Source of the DNA: Aquificaceae bacterium UBA2488 | GTDB lineage: Bacteria; Aquificota; Aquificia; Aquificales; Aquificaceae | Length of the DNA stretch: 9,343 nucleotides | Direction: 5' to 3' | Assembly: GCA_002341805.1 (NCBI GenBank) | Contig: DDOS01000076.1 | Coordinates: forward strand, 6,768 to 16,110 | In this document: positions 8,694 to 9,343 of the stretch, in pieces | How the letters are laid out: each line of letters begins with the position of its first letter | How positions within the stretch are numbered: position 1 is the stretch's first letter | Program-made: the position numbers and the translations under genes | The notes under the pieces: model-generated | The model's database searches: none | What the model was told of the DNA's origin: nothing | Seen by the model: only the letters and a program-made list of their open reading frames with translations

Positions 8694-8888
8694 GCTATAG
8701 AATCTAAAAAACGTTATCTTAGTGCGAAAGAGTTGGCGTAGGTGCTTGGATGTAGTACCAAAACTGTATACAGGATGATACAGTCTGGTAGGTTTTGGAC
8801 TGAAGATGGAGAACGCATAGTGAAGCTAAATGGAAGCTATAGGATACCGATTAGTGCATTGAAAAGGATAGAAACTGAGGATATATGA
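8685..8888 (+). pseudogene. Excisionase/MerR-type HTH ORF interrupted by TAG
   Basis: Reading from a possible GTG start at 8685 (TTG at 8682 is an alternative) gives GQAIESKKRYLSAKELA, then TAG at 8739-8741, then VLGCSTKTVYRMIQSGRF and on through GSYRIPISALKR to TGA at 8886. Across the TAG this is a textbook excisionase-family helix-turn-helix (HTH_17: 'L[ST]..ELA..LG.S..TVYR.I..G.', later 'R.P...L'). The amber codon sits between the two helices, where Glu, Gln or Lys would be usual. The 48 codons after it are open. The GTG directly after the TAG could restart translation but would lose helix one. No ATG start exists, and the start region lies in hairpin 2 of the upstream element. It is a recent pseudogene, a readthrough gene or a sequence error; the HTH identity itself is clear. 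Confidence 0.7.
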
Positions 8889-9343
8889 GTTATCTTCTCA
8901 TATTTGCCTCTGGTGTTTTATCCTTCTTGCATTGCTATGGTATGTGTGGGGTGTTCCCCATCACTGTCTCCAATATAAATAAGCAAAGCCATATAAAAAA
9001 CATCATAAGCTTGTTTTTATACAATATAGGAAGAGTATTATCTTATGTCTTCTTAGGTTTTTTGGTATCCCTTGGAGCTATGAGGTTTAATTATTTTATA
9101 AACCATGTCAAATATCTATCCGATGCGTTTTCTATAGTCATTGGCATATTGATGGCCTTTATAGGTGTTAAGCTTTTCATAGGAAAAAGCATAGGTAGCA
9201 TAGGTTTTTTAAACCCTATATATGAAGGACTAATATATATAATAAATGTACTTGCTTCTAATAAAAGCATAATCGCTCCGTTTTTAATAGGTATGTTCAA
9301 TGGGCTTTTACCTTGTCCAATGGTATATGGATTTTTGCTTTTA
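8885..9343 (+). CDS. UreH/TauE-SafE-like membrane protein (3' end outside window)
   Basis: The frame is open for 153 codons to the window edge. It begins MSYLLIFASGVLSFLHCYGMCG: a membrane helix with the H-C-x-G-M-C-G motif (H16, C17, C21) typical of the UreH-like/DsbD_2 transmembrane family, usually annotated as 'sulfite exporter TauE/SafE' and often found near copper or cytochrome oxidase maturation genes. Further helices are likely at about 39-65, 78-100 and 113-137, and the second conserved element NGLLPCPMVYG (139-149, C144) matches the family's 'NG.LPCg..Y'. The cysteines could bind metal or act in redox relay; substrate is unknown. The start is supported by GAGG at 8877-8880 and by an ATGA overlap with the HTH stop, so it is probably co-transcribed and coupled to that ORF. 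Confidence 0.85.
   Translation, partial: MSYLLIFASGVLSFLHCYGMCGVFPITVSNINKQSHIKNIISLFLYNIGRVLSYVFLGFLVSLGAMRFNYFINHVKYLSDAFSIVIGILMAFIGVKLFIGKSIGSIGFLNPIYEGLIYIINVLASNKSIIAPFLIGMFNGLLPCPMVYGFLLL

Larger units (their letters stand above)
8622..8706. repeat. Three-armed inverted-repeat element
   Basis: An outer inverted repeat (8626-8640 with 8688-8702, core TAGCTTGAC/GTCAAGCTA at 8631-8639 and 8689-8697) encloses two palindromes placed back to back without a linker: hairpin 1 pairs 8642-8649 with 8654-8661 (8 bp, 4-base loop) and hairpin 2 pairs 8662-8671 with 8676-8685 (10 bp, 4-base loop). Three further pairs extend the outer stem beyond one mismatch (8622-8624 with 8704-8706). The four imperfect pairs within the arms are all G-U on the + strand. 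The fold is T- or Y-shaped. It also contains two promoter-like sites. Whether it works as DNA or RNA is not settled. Confidence 0.85.

Noticed and set aside
8622..8706. Rho-independent terminator for the 8182 gene
   Set aside because: The stem is long but the T-rich run lies before it (8625-8629), and A-rich sequence follows (8706-8711), so there is no U-tract on the + strand. The minus strand also has A-rich sequence after the stem.
8622..8706. Hammerhead ribozyme or purine riboswitch
   Set aside because: Both are three-way junctions, but the junction here has almost no unpaired bases, so the required core nucleotides are absent, and the loops are 4 bases rather than 7.
9091..9300. Minus-strand ORF of 69 codons at the right edge
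   Set aside because: It is antisense to the UreH/TauE-like membrane protein, whose motifs are clear; its hydrophobicity is a mirror of the membrane gene.

Overview
The window looks like chromosomal DNA from a low-GC bacterium. Arg is mostly AGA/AGG, Ile is often ATA, proteins are Lys/Glu/Ile-rich, genes are tightly packed and several overlap by 1 to 4 bases. The gene set (moaA, an MtaB-type methylthiotransferase, a large GAF/PAS/GGDEF/EAL protein, guaB, a divergent coaX, a UreH/TauE-like membrane protein) would fit Aquificota such as Hydrogenobaculum. That is an impression from style, not a proven assignment.

Layout. (1) 2-2390, + strand: the 3' part of moaA (molybdopterin synthesis), a tRNA methylthiotransferase gene starting in a TGATG overlap, and an unrecognised 90-aa ORF starting in an ATGA overlap; these look like one operon. 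(2) 2450-5671, - strand: one 1073-aa c-di-GMP enzyme with a helical N-terminus, GAF, PAS, GGDEF with I-site, complete EAL and a C-terminal CZB-like zinc-binding module. (3) 5672-6017: a 346-base divergent intergenic region with promoters and a frameshifted small helix-turn-helix-like ORF. (4) 6018-8161, + strand: guaB overlapped by a divergent type III pantothenate kinase gene. (5) 8182-8613: a small basic protein joining an AT-hook-like motif, a transposase-type DNA-binding domain and a histone H1-like Lys/Ala tail. (6) 8622-8706: a compact symmetric element with a long outer inverted repeat enclosing two back-to-back hairpin palindromes, which also carries two face-to-face sigma70-like promoters. 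(7) 8685-8888: an excisionase/MerR-type helix-turn-helix ORF interrupted by an in-frame TAG. (8) 8885-9343: the start of a UreH/TauE-like membrane protein, overlapping the end of the helix-turn-helix ORF.

The most unusual part is 8182-8888: a domesticated-looking DNA-binding protein, a three-armed palindrome/promoter and a second DNA-binding ORF broken by an amber codon, leading into a membrane protein gene. A second theme is that three genes (guaB, the gene at 8182 and the GGDEF/EAL gene) have a TATAAT box only 6 to 12 bases before the start codon and no clear Shine-Dalgarno sequence, which predicts leaderless or nearly leaderless mRNAs.
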